16,462 bases of DNA from an uncultured Clostridia bacterium (GTDB taxonomy: Bacteria > Bacillota_A > Clostridia > Oscillospirales > Acutalibacteraceae): assembly GCA_944380625.1 (NCBI GenBank), contig CALWIE010000203.1, positions 1 to 16,462 of the forward strand, written 5' to 3'. Both the position numbers and the translations under genes were made by a program. The notes under the pieces are model-generated. The model was given only the letters and a program-made list of their open reading frames with translations, was not told the DNA's origin and searched no databases. This document shows positions 6,551 through 12,833 of the stretch, one piece after another (the stretch's first letter is position 1; every line of letters begins with the position of its first letter).

Positions 6551-7027
6551 CTATACTGTCAATGGAAGAAACCCCACATCCCCTATATACAGCCGGTAGC
6601 TGCCTTTTTGCCGCAGATCCTGGGCGGGGACCAGGGCCTCCTCCAAAATGGCGCCGCTTCCCGGGCAGTTGTAAATCCGCCCGCCTCCTTCCATGGTGGG
6701 AATACACAAGAAAACCGTGTACCACCTCCCATAGTGCTGGTATTGCAGGGCGTAATAAAACTTCTCATACTCAAAGGGTTCGGGCTCACTGTTCTCCATT
6801 TCATAGGTGATCGCGGTCCAGGTTTTCCCAGTGGAGGACGGCCCCCGCTCCTCTATATGGTCAAGCCGAAGGGTAACTCCCGCCCTTGTGGGAAAAACAG
6901 CTTCCGCCCCAATGGGCTCCCACAGGGAAAACTTGCTTCCCAAAGGCGGGGCAACAGCTGCGGAACACACCCCTGCCAGCAGAATGGTCACGGCAAGGGA
7001 AAGCAAGAGCTTTTTTCTGCGCGGCAC
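6551..7027 (-). CDS. Small exported protein, possibly Ig-like, unknown function
   Basis: 158 residues from a GTG start at 7025-7027. This start is preferred because AAAGGAG (7043-7037) lies 9 nt upstream and the protein then begins MPRRKKLLLSLAV, a normal signal sequence. The longer frame from 7072 would place its start codon upstream of the predicted transcription start. After the signal (to about residue 25, CSAAVA) the protein has alternating hydrophobic strands, e.g. VTLRLDHI, WTAITYEMEN, KFYYALQYQ and YRLYIGDVGF. The last strand and the WYTVF block recall small bacterial immunoglobulin-like domains, but I cannot name a family. The gene lies directly upstream of the secreted protease and shares its promoter, so it may be an export partner, inhibitor or surface factor. 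That role is a guess. Confidence 0.65.
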   Translation of the reverse strand: MPRRKKLLLSLAVTILLAGVCSAAVAPPLGSKFSLWEPIGAEAVFPTRAGVTLRLDHIEERGPSSTGKTWTAITYEMENSEPEPFEYEKFYYALQYQHYGRWYTVFLCIPTMEGGGRIYNCPGSGAILEEALVPAQDLRQKGSYRLYIGDVGFLPLTV

Positions 7028-7043
7028 GGGTATCATCTCCTTT

Positions 7044-7079
7044 GTTACAGTATTGTAACTGATTTTATCCAAAAGTCAA
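7044..7079 (-). promoter_or_regulatory. Promoter with overlapping palindromic operator
   Basis: Minus strand: -35 TTGACT (7079-7074), a 16-nt spacer, -10 TACAAT (7057-7052). The perfect dyad GTTACA-GTAT-TGTAAC (7044-7059 on the plus strand) covers the -10, a place where a bound repressor would block transcription. TTACA/TGTAA half-sites are used by BlaI/MecI/CopY-type repressors among others; the regulator is not in the window. The leader to the GTG start is very short, with the ribosome binding site just after the palindrome. Confidence 0.65.
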
Positions 7080-7150
7080 TGTACATTTTTAATGTTTTTT
7101 ATAGATATTTACTGGCAGCATAGACAAAGCCAAGCGTTAAAGGCCCTCGG

Positions 7151-7166
7151 GCGTGTGACCACACGC
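7151..7166. other. Perfect 7-bp hairpin beside the tandem array
   Basis: GCGTGTG (7151-7157), AC, CACACGC (7160-7166), just before the 31-nt tandem array. No T-run follows, so it is not an obvious terminator. Confidence 0.45.
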
Positions 7167-7168
7167 TG

Positions 7169-7323
7169 ATGGCGCAGCACGTTCGCAGCTGCCGCCACGG
7201 AAATGCATCGCGTTCGCGGTTTACACCGCGGAAGCGCAGCACATTCGCGGCTGCCGCCACGGAAGTGCAGCACATTCGCGGCTACCGCCACGGAAGTGCA
7301 GCACATTCGCGGCTACCGCCACG
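7169..7323 (+). repeat. Tandem array of five 31-nt units
   Basis: Units at 7169-7199, 7200-7230, 7231-7261, 7262-7292 and 7293-7323. The last two are identical (starting GAAGTGCAGCACATTCGCGG, ending CTACCGCCACG) and the first two are diverged. The length is not a multiple of three and there are no spacers, which argues against coding repeats and CRISPR. The array abuts structured repeat copy 3, and its CAC-GGAA-GTG motif resembles the first hairpin of that copy (CAC-GAA-GTG, 7320-7328). Confidence 0.88.
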
Positions 7324-7454
7324 AAGTGCTTAAAGTTTTTTGGGGCGGCTTTTTTACAAAAAAGCCGCGACCTTAAAAAGCAAGGCGAAGCCTTGCAAAA
7401 AAGAAAACCAGGCCCAAGCCCGCACGCGCCCAAAGGGCGCTAGGGCGCCGGGCC
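7320..7454 (+). repeat. Structured repeat element, copy 3
   Basis: Same order as copy 1: CAC-GAA-GTG (7320-7328); AAAG linker; an 11-bp stem 7345-7355 / 7358-7368 (GCGGCTTTTTT with its complement); GACC; GCAAGGC-gaa-GCCTTGC (7380-7396); AAAAAAGAAAA; then the long hairpin. Its outer stems are GGCCC 7411-7415 / GGGCC 7450-7454 and GCCC 7418-7421 / GGGC 7443-7446. The internal loop is GCACG opposite CTA, and the inner stem is CGCCC-AAA-GGGCG (7427-7439). No gene precedes it on the plus strand; it follows the 31-nt array. Confidence 0.8.
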
Positions 7455-7687
7455 GAATCACCTGCACAAAAGCACAAAAAGACACCCCAGTGTAAAAACC
7501 GAGGTGCCCTTTTTGCTTTTCTCCACCAGCATGGGTTTTATCAATGGAAACCTTACTTATGCTCTTCCAAAGGGAACCACTCCCATCGGAAGAAGTGCAA
7601 AGAGCCGGGCCGCACCACCCACACCAAAGCACACAAGGCCACCCCCGCTGTAAAAACCGAGGTGTCCTTTTTGCTTTTTTCAACAGC
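7447..7687 (+). repeat. 84-nt direct repeat carrying a terminator-like module
   Basis: Two ungapped copies, 7447-7530 and 7604-7687, each starting GCCGGGCCG and containing TGTAAAAACCGAGGTG before a CCTTTTTGCTTTT run. Each can fold an ACC/GGT stem with an A-run before and a T-run after (about 7477-7516 and 7635-7673). The 73 nt between them (7531-7603) shows no similarity that I can see and no gene. Confidence 0.75.
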
Positions 7688-7773
7688 GGACTCACTTTTG
7701 GTTGTGTTTTTGGGGGAAGGGCTTGGGGGCTTTCTTTTTTTATGGGTCATTTTTGCTGTGGTGGAAACCGTCC

Positions 7774-7926
7774 GGGGCTTTGCCTATCCGCTGCGCGGCG
7801 TGCGGCAAAGCCCCTGGTTTTCTTTTTTGCAAGGCTTTGCCTCGCTTTGTCCGGGCGCGAGACGCTGTCTCGCGCTCTGCAAGCCTTTTGAAAAAGGCTT
7901 GATCGAAAACTTTTCTTGCCTTCGGC
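7774..7926 (-). repeat. Structured 3-prime repeat element, copy 4 (inverted)
   Basis: On the minus strand this starts 5 nt after the trxB stop. Plus-strand coordinates in minus-strand order: GCC-TTC-GGC 7918-7926; stem AAGCCTTTT/AAAAGGCTT 7881-7900; an extra 9-bp hairpin GCGCGAGAC/GTCTCGCGC 7855-7875; GCAAGGC/GCCTCGC 7829-7845 (one G-U pair as RNA); and the long hairpin 7774-7814. The last has outer stem GGGGCTTTGCC/GGCAAAGCCCC and inner stem CCGC-TGC-GCGG. On the minus strand the internal loop reads GCACG opposite ATA, nearly as in copies 1 and 3. Confidence 0.78.
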
Positions 7927-7931
7927 GCGCC

Positions 7932-8864
7932 CTACCCTTCCAGGGTGGTGCTGAAGTATTCCTCGATAAAGTGGGCGGCCACGGCCCCGTCGCTGGCGGC
8001 GGTGACCACCTGGCGCAGGGGCTTTTTCCGCAGGTCCCCCACGGCGAAGACCCCGGGCAGGTTGGTCTTTGTGGTCTCCCCCGCCAGCACATAGCCGGCC
8101 TCGTCCAGGTCCACCTGGCCCCGGAACAGCTCCGTGTTGGGCGCGTGGCCCACCGCCACAAACAGCCCCGCGCAGGGGATTTCCCGGATTTCGCCGGTCT
8201 TTTTGTTTTTCACCTCTACGCCGGACAGGGTGTCCTGATAGAGCAGCTTCTGCACCTCGCTGTCCCACACAAACTCCACGTTCCCGGCCTTTTCCAGGGG
8301 GTCCAGATAGACCTTGGAGGCCCGCAGCTCGTCCCGCCGGTGGATCAGGTACACCTTCTCGCACAGCCGGGAAAGGTACAGCACGTCCGCCACGGCGGTG
8401 TTGCCGCCCCCCACCACCGCCACGGCCTTGCCCCGGTAGAACATGCCGTCGCAGGTGGCGCAGTAGGAGACCCCCCGGCCCCGGAGCTCCCGCTCCCCGG
8501 GAAGGCCCAGCTCCCGGGGGTGGGCGCCGGTGGCCAACACCACCGTGCGGGCCCGGTAGGCCCCCTCCTGGGTGCGGATCTCCTTGATCTCCCCCCGCAG
8601 CTCCACAGAGACCACCTCGGTAAGCTGGGTCTTGGCCCCAAAGCGCTCGGCGCCCTGCTTCATCTGCATGGCCAGGTCAAAGCCGCTGACTCCCTCGGGG
8701 AAGCCGGGGTAGTTTTCAATGATGTCGGTGGTGCCCATCTGCCCGCCGGGGGTGAGCTTTTCCAGCACCACCACGGACAGGTTGGCCCTGGCGGCGTACA
8801 GGGCGGCGGTGTAGCCTCCCGGCCCGCCGCCCACCACGGCCACATCGTAAATCTCTTTTGCCAT
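7932..8864 (-). CDS. trxB: Thioredoxin reductase
   Basis: A 310-residue cytoplasmic flavoenzyme that reduces thioredoxin with NADPH. It has an FAD-binding GGGPGG at residues 12-17, the redox-active pair C135-A-T-C138 followed by DG, an NADPH-binding GGGNTA near 152-157 with HRRDELRAS at 175-183 (the arginines expected to contact the NADPH phosphate), and a C-terminal FAD motif ending FAVGDLRKKPLRQVVTAASDG. Length is normal for the low-molecular-weight bacterial class. The start is ATG 8862-8864, with GAGAGGAGG upstream. It lies 37 nt after trxA and is co-transcribed with it. The structured repeat copy 4 follows its stop codon. Confidence 0.96.
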   Translation of the reverse strand: MAKEIYDVAVVGGGPGGYTAALYAARANLSVVVLEKLTPGGQMGTTDIIENYPGFPEGVSGFDLAMQMKQGAERFGAKTQLTEVVSVELRGEIKEIRTQEGAYRARTVVLATGAHPRELGLPGERELRGRGVSYCATCDGMFYRGKAVAVVGGGNTAVADVLYLSRLCEKVYLIHRRDELRASKVYLDPLEKAGNVEFVWDSEVQKLLYQDTLSGVEVKNKKTGEIREIPCAGLFVAVGHAPNTELFRGQVDLDEAGYVLAGETTKTNLPGVFAVGDLRKKPLRQVVTAASDGAVAAHFIEEYFSTTLEG

Positions 8865-8901
8865 TCTGCGCGGCCTCCTCTCTGCCCTTGGGGGCGAAGC
8901 T

Positions 8902-9213
8902 TCAGCGGATCATGGCCTCCAGCCGGGCCTTGGGCTGCACCCCCACCAGGGTCTCCTTCACCTGGCCGTTCTCAAAAAGCATGGCCGTGGGGATGCTCAT
9001 CACCCGGAACTGGGCCGCCAGGTCCTGCTCCTCGTCGATGTTGATCTTGCCCACCTTCACGGCGCCCTGGTGCTCCTGGGCGAACTCGTCCACAATGGGG
9101 GAGAACATCTTGCAGGGGCCGCACCAGCTGGCCCAGAAGTCCACCAGCACGGGGATCTCCGAACGGAGGACCTCCTGCTCGAAATTGTCCTTGGTAATGG
9201 TGATAACTGCCAT
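8902..9213 (-). CDS. trxA: Thioredoxin
   Basis: A 103-residue cytoplasmic dithiol protein with the canonical active site W30-C31-G-P-C34-K, the cis-proline loop SIPT (P75), FWASW before the active site and the closing strand LFENGQVKETLVGV. It is the electron acceptor of the adjacent TrxB and passes electrons to ribonucleotide reductase, peroxidases and other targets. The start is ATG 9211-9213, with an AAGGAAGG ribosome binding site upstream. The 107-nt gap to the preceding LURP-one-like gene could hold its own promoter, but I found no convincing -35/-10 pair there. Confidence 0.97.
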   Translation of the reverse strand: MAVITITKDNFEQEVLRSEIPVLVDFWASWCGPCKMFSPIVDEFAQEHQGAVKVGKINIDEEQDLAAQFRVMSIPTAMLFENGQVKETLVGVQPKARLEAMIR

Positions 9214-9320
9214 AGGTAATCCTTCCTTTCCTAGCTGTAGTGGTTTTTGCTGCCTCTAGGATACCCTAAAGGCGATGGGTTTTCCTGTTGCAAAAGCCAC
9301 AATTTGAAAAAAGTTTTTCC

Positions 9321-9803
9321 CTATCTCCGGGGCGGCAGGGTGGAGTTGGCCGCCTCCATGGCCAGGGCCACCAGCAAAGCCGCCTGCTCGTTGTTGGAGT
9401 AGGAGGTGTCGATGACGTACTTCCCCGGGTAGGCGTTGTCCTCGTTGCCCGCGTGCATCACCAGATATTTCCCGTCGAAAATGTCGTACTCAAACCCCAT
9501 GATGTTCCCGTACACCCGCCAGCGGTTGCACCGGAGGATATACCGGGTGACCCCGTGGGCTGTGACCTTCTCCACCGTGCCGATGACCCCCTCGTCCTGG
9601 AGGATCTGGAACTTCCAGGTGCCAAACAGGTTTTTCCAGCACTTCACCCGGCCGATCTCCATGCCGTTGCGGTTTTCCAAAACGATCCAGTTGCACTTTT
9701 TGTCCGGCTGGGCCTTCACCTGGTAGGCCCGCTGGTCCGTCTCGTCGTAGATGGCGTACATGTCCTCCCAGGCAAAGGGGCGCTTGTCAAAATACAGCTT
9801 CAT
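9321..9803 (-). CDS. LURP-one-related (LOR) family protein
   Basis: 160 residues from ATG 9801-9803. The protein is a run of beta strands (MKLYFDKRPFAWEDMYAIYD, then GMEIGRVKC, WKFQIL, RVYGNIMGFEYDIFDGKY) ending with a single C-terminal helix (NNEQAALLVALAMEAAN) after YVIDTSYS. This is the pattern of LURP-one-like tubby-fold proteins, which are common in Firmicutes and have no settled biochemical role. The in-frame upstream extension to 10040 reads through the HAD gene and is not real. The start has GAGGTGG close upstream and lies 8 nt after the HAD stop, so the two are co-transcribed. The family call is by remembered pattern. Confidence 0.72.
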   Translation of the reverse strand: MKLYFDKRPFAWEDMYAIYDETDQRAYQVKAQPDKKCNWIVLENRNGMEIGRVKCWKNLFGTWKFQILQDEGVIGTVEKVTAHGVTRYILRCNRWRVYGNIMGFEYDIFDGKYLVMHAGNEDNAYPGKYVIDTSYSNNEQAALLVALAMEAANSTLPPRR

Positions 9804-9811
9804 AGCCCACC

Positions 9812-10528
9812 TCACCCAAGGCCCGCAAAGGCCATAAAGTCCCGGAAGCTCCCCTGGGGGATCCCCGAAAGGTCCCGGCCCTTGGGGTTTAAGAGGCAGT
9901 CGTCGGCCAAATACACGGCGACGCCCTGCTCCAGGGCGGCGGCGTCCTCCTCCCCGTCGTTGCCCACCATCAGGCACTCCCGGGGGGAGAGCCCCAGCTT
10001 CTCCAGGATCTCCCCGTAATAGGCCGGGTTGGGCTTGCAAAAGGAGGAGTTCTCATAGGTGGTCACGTAGGAGAAGTCCTCCGGCTCAAGCCCCACCCAG
10101 GAGAGCCGGGTCCGCACCCCCACCAAGGGGAAAATGGGGTTTGTCGCCAAAACCACCCGGAAGCCCTTGGCCTTCAGTCCCTCCACGGCGGGCTTTGCCA
10201 GGGGGTTCTCCCCGCAGGCGGCCCTGGCCCCGTGGAACTCGTTGGCGTAAAAGCCGTCAAACACCGGCCGCAGCTTTAAGACCTCCTCCCCCAGCTCCTG
10301 GGCGAAGGTCTCCCAAAACCGCTGGTCGTTGGGCCGCGAGCCGTCGTTTTTCACCATGGCCTTGGTGCCCTTCCACACGGCGGCCACCAGGGCCTCCGGT
10401 CCATAGCCGTAAGGGGCCGCCTTTTTCGCCAACAGGCCAAAGTAGCTGTTGGTAAACTGTTCCAAGTCCATGGGCAGCAGGGTGCCGTCCAGGTCGAACA
10501 GCACCGTGGTGATCTGTGAATCCAGCAA
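9812..10528 (-). CDS. HAD-superfamily hydrolase (phosphatase)
   Basis: 238 residues from a TTG start at 10526-10528, with AAGGAG 10 nt upstream; this puts the catalytic motif at the usual place near the N-terminus. The longer frame to 10666 reads into repetitive DNA and gives an arginine- and proline-rich tail without homology. HAD motifs: FDLDGTLL with nucleophile D12 and acid D14; motif II T129 (LATNP); motif III K165 (FCKPNPAYYG); motif IV D191 with E194 and D195 (VGNDGEEDAAAL). A helical cap at about 20-110 makes it a C1-type enzyme like small-metabolite phosphatases. The substrate is unknown. It is first in the HAD - LOR - trxA - trxB run. Confidence 0.88.
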   Translation of the reverse strand: MLDSQITTVLFDLDGTLLPMDLEQFTNSYFGLLAKKAAPYGYGPEALVAAVWKGTKAMVKNDGSRPNDQRFWETFAQELGEEVLKLRPVFDGFYANEFHGARAACGENPLAKPAVEGLKAKGFRVVLATNPIFPLVGVRTRLSWVGLEPEDFSYVTTYENSSFCKPNPAYYGEILEKLGLSPRECLMVGNDGEEDAAALEQGVAVYLADDCLLNPKGRDLSGIPQGSFRDFMAFAGLG

Positions 10529-11188
10529 GGGATCTCCACTCCTTTTCCGAATTGGTTTTTCAATGCCCCGGGCGAGTGGCCGCGCGGGACGAGTCGCGGG
10601 GGCTGCGCCCCAGGCAAGTCGCGCCGGTCTCGCCTGCCGGCTCGGTCGGTGCTGGACGGTGCCCACCGGGCACCAGCACCGCTCGTTCCACTCGCTCTCT
10701 ACAGTGGGTGGATAGAGCGCTGGCGCGGTTTTTGCTTTTCCTGCAAAACGGAAGCTGCCTACTCGCCGGAAGCTGGTGCAGTACGGCCCCGCCCTTGCCG
10801 CAGGCGCGTGGCCGCGCGGGACAAGTCGCGTAGTCGCTCGCTTGCGCTCCGCTCTCTACTGCGGGTGGATAGAGCGGTGGCGCGGTTGTTGCCCTTTTTG
10901 CAAAACGGCAGCCGCCTACTCGCCGCAAATTGGCGTAGGACGACCCCGCCCTTGCCAAAGGCAAGAAGGCGGCTTGTCCTGCGGGGTCACCCGCCGCGAA
11001 CGCGAGGGTGCTACTCACACAGCCCGAGCGTATGCGAGCGGCCTAGAGCGCGAATCGTCCCGTGCGGTCACGCACCCGCAGGCAAGAGGGCGGCTTGTCC
11101 TGCGGGGCCACCCGCCGCGAACGCGAGGGTGCTACTCACACAGCCCGAGCGTATGCGAGCGGCCTAGAGCGCGAATCATCCCGTGCGG
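10529..11188. repeat. Gene-free region of interspersed direct repeats
   Basis: 660 bp with no supportable gene; open frames exist on both strands only because of high GC and repetition. It contains a 28-nt repeat (10571-10598 and 10803-10830, two mismatches), a diverged repeat of about 100 bp offset by 157 nt (10704 onward and 10861 onward, sharing GGGTGGATAGAGCG, GCAAAACGG and CCTACTCGCCG), and the near-identical 116-nt duplication at its end. I see no insertion-sequence transposase or RNA gene in it. Confidence 0.75.
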
Positions 11189-11197
11189 TTACGCACC
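10961..11197 (+). repeat. 116-nt direct duplication reaching the DUF1667 stop codon
   Basis: Copies at 10961-11076 and 11082-11197 (period 121) differ at only a few positions. Both start GCAAGA-GGCGGCTTGTC and end GCGGT-ACGCACC. The second copy overlaps the last codons and stop (11189-11191) of the DUF1667 gene. A TCACGCACC in copy 1 corresponds to TTACGCACC, the stop codon region, in copy 2, so a stop is kept in either version. Confidence 0.88.
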
Positions 11198-11557
11198 GGC
11201 CACGGGCTTGGTGGCGATGACGTCCACACCGGTGCCGCAGACGTTCTCGATAATCACATCCCCCATCTGTATGGGGGCCTGGGCCCTGGCCCGGCGGATG
11301 GCTTCCATGCAGTCAAAGATCTTCCCCTTGGGGATGTCGCCCCGGGTGCGCACGCTGACCAAGGGGGCGCTGCCCCCTTCCACCGCCACCGTAGAGGTGA
11401 CCGTCCGCTCCGGGGCGGTGACCTCCTTTTTGCCGTAGACCTCTCCCCGCTTGCAGGTGTTGCCCGTCACTTGGACTACCGCCCCGTTTTCGTCGGTCTC
11501 CACCCGCAGGGGGCAGCCCAAGGGGCAGCTGATACAGGTAAGTTCCACCACTGCCAT
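11189..11557 (-). CDS. DUF1667 domain protein, probable Fe-S subunit
   Basis: 122 residues from ATG 11555-11557. The N-terminus carries four cysteines, C8-x2-C11-x3-C15-x19-C35 (LTCISCPLGCPL and NTCKRG). This layout resembles the [4Fe-4S] site at the start of molybdopterin oxidoreductases, so a cluster is likely but not proven. The rest is a DUF1667-type domain ending near VCGTGVDVIATKPV. DUF1667 genes commonly sit after the two flavoproteins seen here, which suggests a third subunit of an anaerobic glycerol-3-phosphate dehydrogenase-like complex. It starts 1 nt after the stop codon of the preceding gene, so translation is coupled. Its last codons lie inside a direct repeat. Confidence 0.82.
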   Translation of the reverse strand: MAVVELTCISCPLGCPLRVETDENGAVVQVTGNTCKRGEVYGKKEVTAPERTVTSTVAVEGGSAPLVSVRTRGDIPKGKIFDCMEAIRRARAQAPIQMGDVIIENVCGTGVDVIATKPVAGA

Positions 11558-11558
11558 G

Positions 11559-12830
11559 TCACCGCGCCTCCTCTTCCTCGGCCACCAGGGCGATCTCCTG
11601 TTCGCCGCCGGTGAGCCATTCCTTTTTGAAAACCACCTGCTCCATCTCGCCGGGGGCCATGACGGGCCGTTTCCGGGAATAGAGCAGCCTGTCCCCGGCA
11701 AGGACCTTCACCACGCCCCCCCGGATGTTGCGCCCCACCCGGAAGCGAATCACCGCCTGGGGCCCCATGCGCTCTGGGGACAGGCACATGGGCACCGTGT
11801 ACCGGGCCGCCCCCTGGGGCCGGATGGGGATCTCCTCCCCTTGGGCGGGGCGCCGCCCCTGGACGTAGGCCGCGGCGTTTTGCCCCGCCTGCTGGGCCTC
11901 CTCCGAGACGTAGTCCACCAAATCATGGACGTGGAGCACGTTGCCGCAGGCAAACACTCCCGGGATGCTGGTCTCCAGGCTCTCGTTGACCTGGGGCCCG
12001 TTGGTCACAGGGGAAAGCTCCACCCCCACGGCCTTGGAGAGCTCGTTTTCGGGGATGAGCCCCACCGAGAGGAGCAGGGTGTCGCAGGGGATATGCTCCT
12101 CGGTGCCGGGGATGGGTTTGCCCTTTCCGTCCACCTGGGCAATGGTCACCCCGGTGACCCGCTCCTTGCCCTGGATGTCAACGACGGTGTGGCTCAGCTT
12201 TAAGGGGATGCCGTAGTCGTCCAGGCACTGGACGATGTTCCGCTTCAGGCCGCCGGAGTAGGGCATCAGCTCGGCCACGCACTTGACCTTGGCCCCCTCC
12301 AGGGTCATGCGCCGGGCCATAATCAGGCCGATGTCCCCGCTGCCCAGGATGACCACCTCCCTGCCGGGCAGGTAGCCCTCTAAGTTTACCAGCCGCTGGG
12401 CGGTGCCGGCGGAGAAGATCCCCGCGGGCCGGCCCCCCGGGATGTTCAAGGCCCCCCGGGGCCGCTCCCGGCAGCCCATGCACAGGACGACGGCCCCGGC
12501 CTCCACAACTTGCAGGCCCCGCTCCCGGCTGACGCAGGTGACAAACAGGCTCTCCCCCCGGCGCTCTAAGTCCACCACCGTGGTGGAGAGCCAATGGGGT
12601 ATTTGCAGCTGTTCCGCCTTTTCTATAAACCGGGCGGCGTACTCCGGCCCGGTGAGCTCCTCCTTAAAGGTGTGCAGGCCAAAGCCGTTGTGGATGCACT
12701 GGTTGAGAATGCCCCCCAGCTCCGGCTCCCGCTCCAGGATGAGCACGTCCCGGGCGCCCTGCTCCCGGGCGGCGATGGCGGCGGCCAGGCCTGCGGGCCC
12801 CCCGCCGATAATCACGATGTCACGCTTCAT
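11559..12830 (-). CDS. NAD(P)/FAD-dependent oxidoreductase, GlpB-position subunit
   Basis: A 423-residue two-dinucleotide-fold flavoprotein of the pyridine nucleotide-disulfide reductase superfamily. The FAD site is GGGPAG at residues 9-14, the second nucleotide site GSGDIG at 163-168, and the C-terminal FAD block GVFACGNVLHVHDLVDYVS. There is no CxxxxC redox pair at the FAD domain, but conserved-looking cysteines occur at C45 (NQCIHNGFG) and in VLCMGCRERPRG. This is the type found beside GlpA-like dehydrogenases in Clostridia, where it probably passes electrons between the substrate flavin and NAD(P) or an Fe-S partner. It lies 3 nt after the upstream gene and 1 nt before DUF1667. The exact electron acceptor is unknown. 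Confidence 0.85.
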   Translation of the reverse strand: MKRDIVIIGGGPAGLAAAIAAREQGARDVLILEREPELGGILNQCIHNGFGLHTFKEELTGPEYAARFIEKAEQLQIPHWLSTTVVDLERRGESLFVTCVSRERGLQVVEAGAVVLCMGCRERPRGALNIPGGRPAGIFSAGTAQRLVNLEGYLPGREVVILGSGDIGLIMARRMTLEGAKVKCVAELMPYSGGLKRNIVQCLDDYGIPLKLSHTVVDIQGKERVTGVTIAQVDGKGKPIPGTEEHIPCDTLLLSVGLIPENELSKAVGVELSPVTNGPQVNESLETSIPGVFACGNVLHVHDLVDYVSEEAQQAGQNAAAYVQGRRPAQGEEIPIRPQGAARYTVPMCLSPERMGPQAVIRFRVGRNIRGGVVKVLAGDRLLYSRKRPVMAPGEMEQVVFKKEWLTGGEQEIALVAEEEEAR

Positions 12831-12833
12831 GGC

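Noticed and set aside
7169..7323. 31-nt repeats as a CRISPR array
   Set aside because: Units are directly adjacent with no spacers, and there are no cas genes in the window.
7109..7433. Cysteine- and alanine-rich minus-strand frames over the 31-nt array
   Set aside because: The unit length is not divisible by three, so the peptide repeat changes frame; no binding site.
7662..9044. 460-residue open frame on the plus strand
   Set aside because: It is antisense to trxB and part of trxA, lacks a binding site, and its composition (Gly, His, Pro, Leu) is that of a shadow frame in GC-rich DNA.
9214..9320. Terminator or promoter between the LOR gene and trxA
   Set aside because: Only short A/T-rich self-complementary bits and a possible TATCCT -10 without a -35 at usable distance.
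9812..10666. Long version of the HAD protein starting at 10666
   Set aside because: The extra 46 residues are encoded by repetitive DNA; a TTG start with a good AAGGAG site places the DxD motif normally.
10516..11167. Several overlapping open frames in the 10.5-11.2 kb region
   Set aside because: They occur in several frames on both strands, follow the DNA repeats, are rich in Arg and Pro, and show no start signals or family features.
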